From positions 1 to 43,794 of the forward strand of contig CAZWHQ010000037.1 of the NCBI GenBank assembly GCA_964633715.1: DNA of 43,794 nucleotides. Reading direction: 5' to 3'. Every line of letters begins with the position of its first letter. Positions within the stretch are counted from its first letter, which is position 1. Under the pieces are notes generated by a model. It had not been told where the DNA came from. It ran no database searches and was given only the letters and a program-made list of their open reading frames with translations. Made by a program: the position numbers and the translations under genes. Shown here in pieces: positions 43,525-43,794 of this stretch. The DNA comes from JAUWVG01 sp964633715 (lineage in GTDB: Bacteria; Acidobacteriota; Aminicenantia; Aminicenantales; Aminicenantaceae).

Positions 43525-43551
43525 CTTATCACACCCCCTCCCCTATGTCAA
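43525..43551 (-). promoter_or_regulatory. Possible promoter of the zinc metalloprotease gene
   Basis: Minus strand: a perfect TTGACA (43546-43551), then GATAAG (43525-43530) after a short 15-nt spacer. A 17-nt spacer would give the weaker TAAGAC. It lies about 25 bp before the ATG. Confidence 0.4.
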
Positions 43552-43566
43552 AGAATTGAAGTTTTG

Positions 43567-43577
43567 AGGCCTGGCCT
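43567..43577. repeat. Small GC-rich palindrome, left copy
   Basis: AGGCCTGGCCT: a 4-bp stem around CTG in an otherwise AT-rich spacer. Its GGCCTGGCC core is the exact reverse complement of the core at 43686-43694, so the two copies form an inverted pair about 110 bp apart. Confidence 0.5.
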
Positions 43578-43628
43578 GACAAACATGAATAACTTTTTTT
43601 AAGGACCTGAATAAAAGGGATATCATTC

Positions 43629-43657
43629 TTAATTTTTTTATTAGAATTATGTATGAT
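43629..43657 (+). promoter_or_regulatory. Possible promoter of the rightmost gene
   Basis: TATGAT (43652-43657) is a good -10, 52 bp before the ATG; the -35 at 17 nt is poor (TTAATT, 43629-43634). The surrounding sequence is very AT-rich. Confidence 0.27.
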
Positions 43658-43684
43658 GTCCCTTTAATTCTTTTACATCTTTAA

Positions 43685-43695
43685 GGGCCAGGCCC
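43685..43695. repeat. Small GC-rich palindrome, right copy
   Basis: GGGCCAGGCCC, a 4-bp stem around CAG, ending 5 nt before the GGAGGG ribosome site (43701-43706) of the last gene. In the transcript it would form a small hairpin next to the site. It pairs with the left copy at 43567-43577. Confidence 0.5.
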
Positions 43696-43709
43696 CAAAA
43701 GGAGGGAAT

Positions 43710-43794
43710 ATGGATTTTCACAAAATAAAGGCAAAACTTCAATTGTTAGATACAGCATGTGTGTGTGATGCCGATAAAAGCCTCAAGGTTATGG
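43710..43794 (+). CDS. Partial gene, N-terminus of a probable RraA-family protein
   Basis: ATG 43710 follows AAAAGGAGGG. Only 28 codons lie in the window, reading HKIKAKLQLLDTACVCDAD and then KSLKVM. The LxxLDTAxVCDAxxS pattern resembles the start of RraA-like proteins (a family including RNase E regulators and 4-hydroxy-4-methyl-2-oxoglutarate aldolases), whose first helix is followed by a TAxVSDA motif. No signal peptide. Too little sequence for certainty on function. Confidence 0.5.
   Translation, partial: MDFHKIKAKLQLLDTACVCDADKSLKVM

Noticed and set aside
1..43794. CRISPR array, insertion sequence, tRNA or rRNA
   Set aside because: No spaced direct repeats, transposase gene, target-site duplication, cloverleaf or rRNA sequence was seen by reading either strand. 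Short or divergent elements could be missed by eye.

Overview
The window is dense Gram-negative chromosome from a bacterium with an outer membrane. Evidence for this is a TolC-like channel, a TonB-dependent receptor, an outer-membrane barrel, many Sec signal peptides and one intact Tat signal. The gene mix resembles the uncultured Aminicenantes/Acidobacteriota type: orphan MacB/FtsX-like permeases, Asp-box and six-bladed propeller proteins, DUF5117-type zinc proteases, C69 and M24 peptidases and a Gld-like ABC system. This placement is an inference from gene content; no rRNA or tRNA is visible. Clear promoters have a sigma70-like form, mostly TTGACA with a 17-nt spacer.

1-11616 (+): a small LETM1-like protein, then a five-gene efflux operon: TolC-like channel, lipoprotein adaptor and two RND permeases, closed by an ABC-2-type membrane subunit. 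Four of the five genes overlap a neighbour by 4 bp. The second RND permease (1550 aa) is fused to an ABC ATPase, and the ATPase seems to be interrupted by a block of membrane helices. This RND-ABC hybrid is the strongest candidate for an undescribed system.

11634-16500: a Cdd1-like helix-hairpin-helix gene (-), a 333-bp spacer, then an orphan FtsX-like permease translationally coupled to a secreted propeller protein (+).

16487-26821 (-): a long one-directional array. In transcription order it holds a Gld-like ABC module (ATPase, permease, auxiliary membrane protein, DUF4340 protein), an APC permease with two USP domains, a TonB-dependent receptor and an NHL-type propeller protein.

26967-35544: a C69 dipeptidase (-) divergent from a radical SAM protein (+). 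Then a di-heme peroxidase, TAXI binding protein and fused TRAP permease operon (-), divergent from a Tat-exported aldo/keto reductase with two 4Fe-4S motifs (+).

35701-43794: a beta-barrel protein (+), a large Asp-box propeller protein (-), an M24 peptidase (-), a truncated second M24 gene (-), and a DUF5117-type zinc metalloprotease (-). The first 28 codons of a probable RraA-family gene (+) run off the right edge. The secreted peptidases, dipeptidase and amino-acid permease suggest a peptide-scavenging heterotroph.
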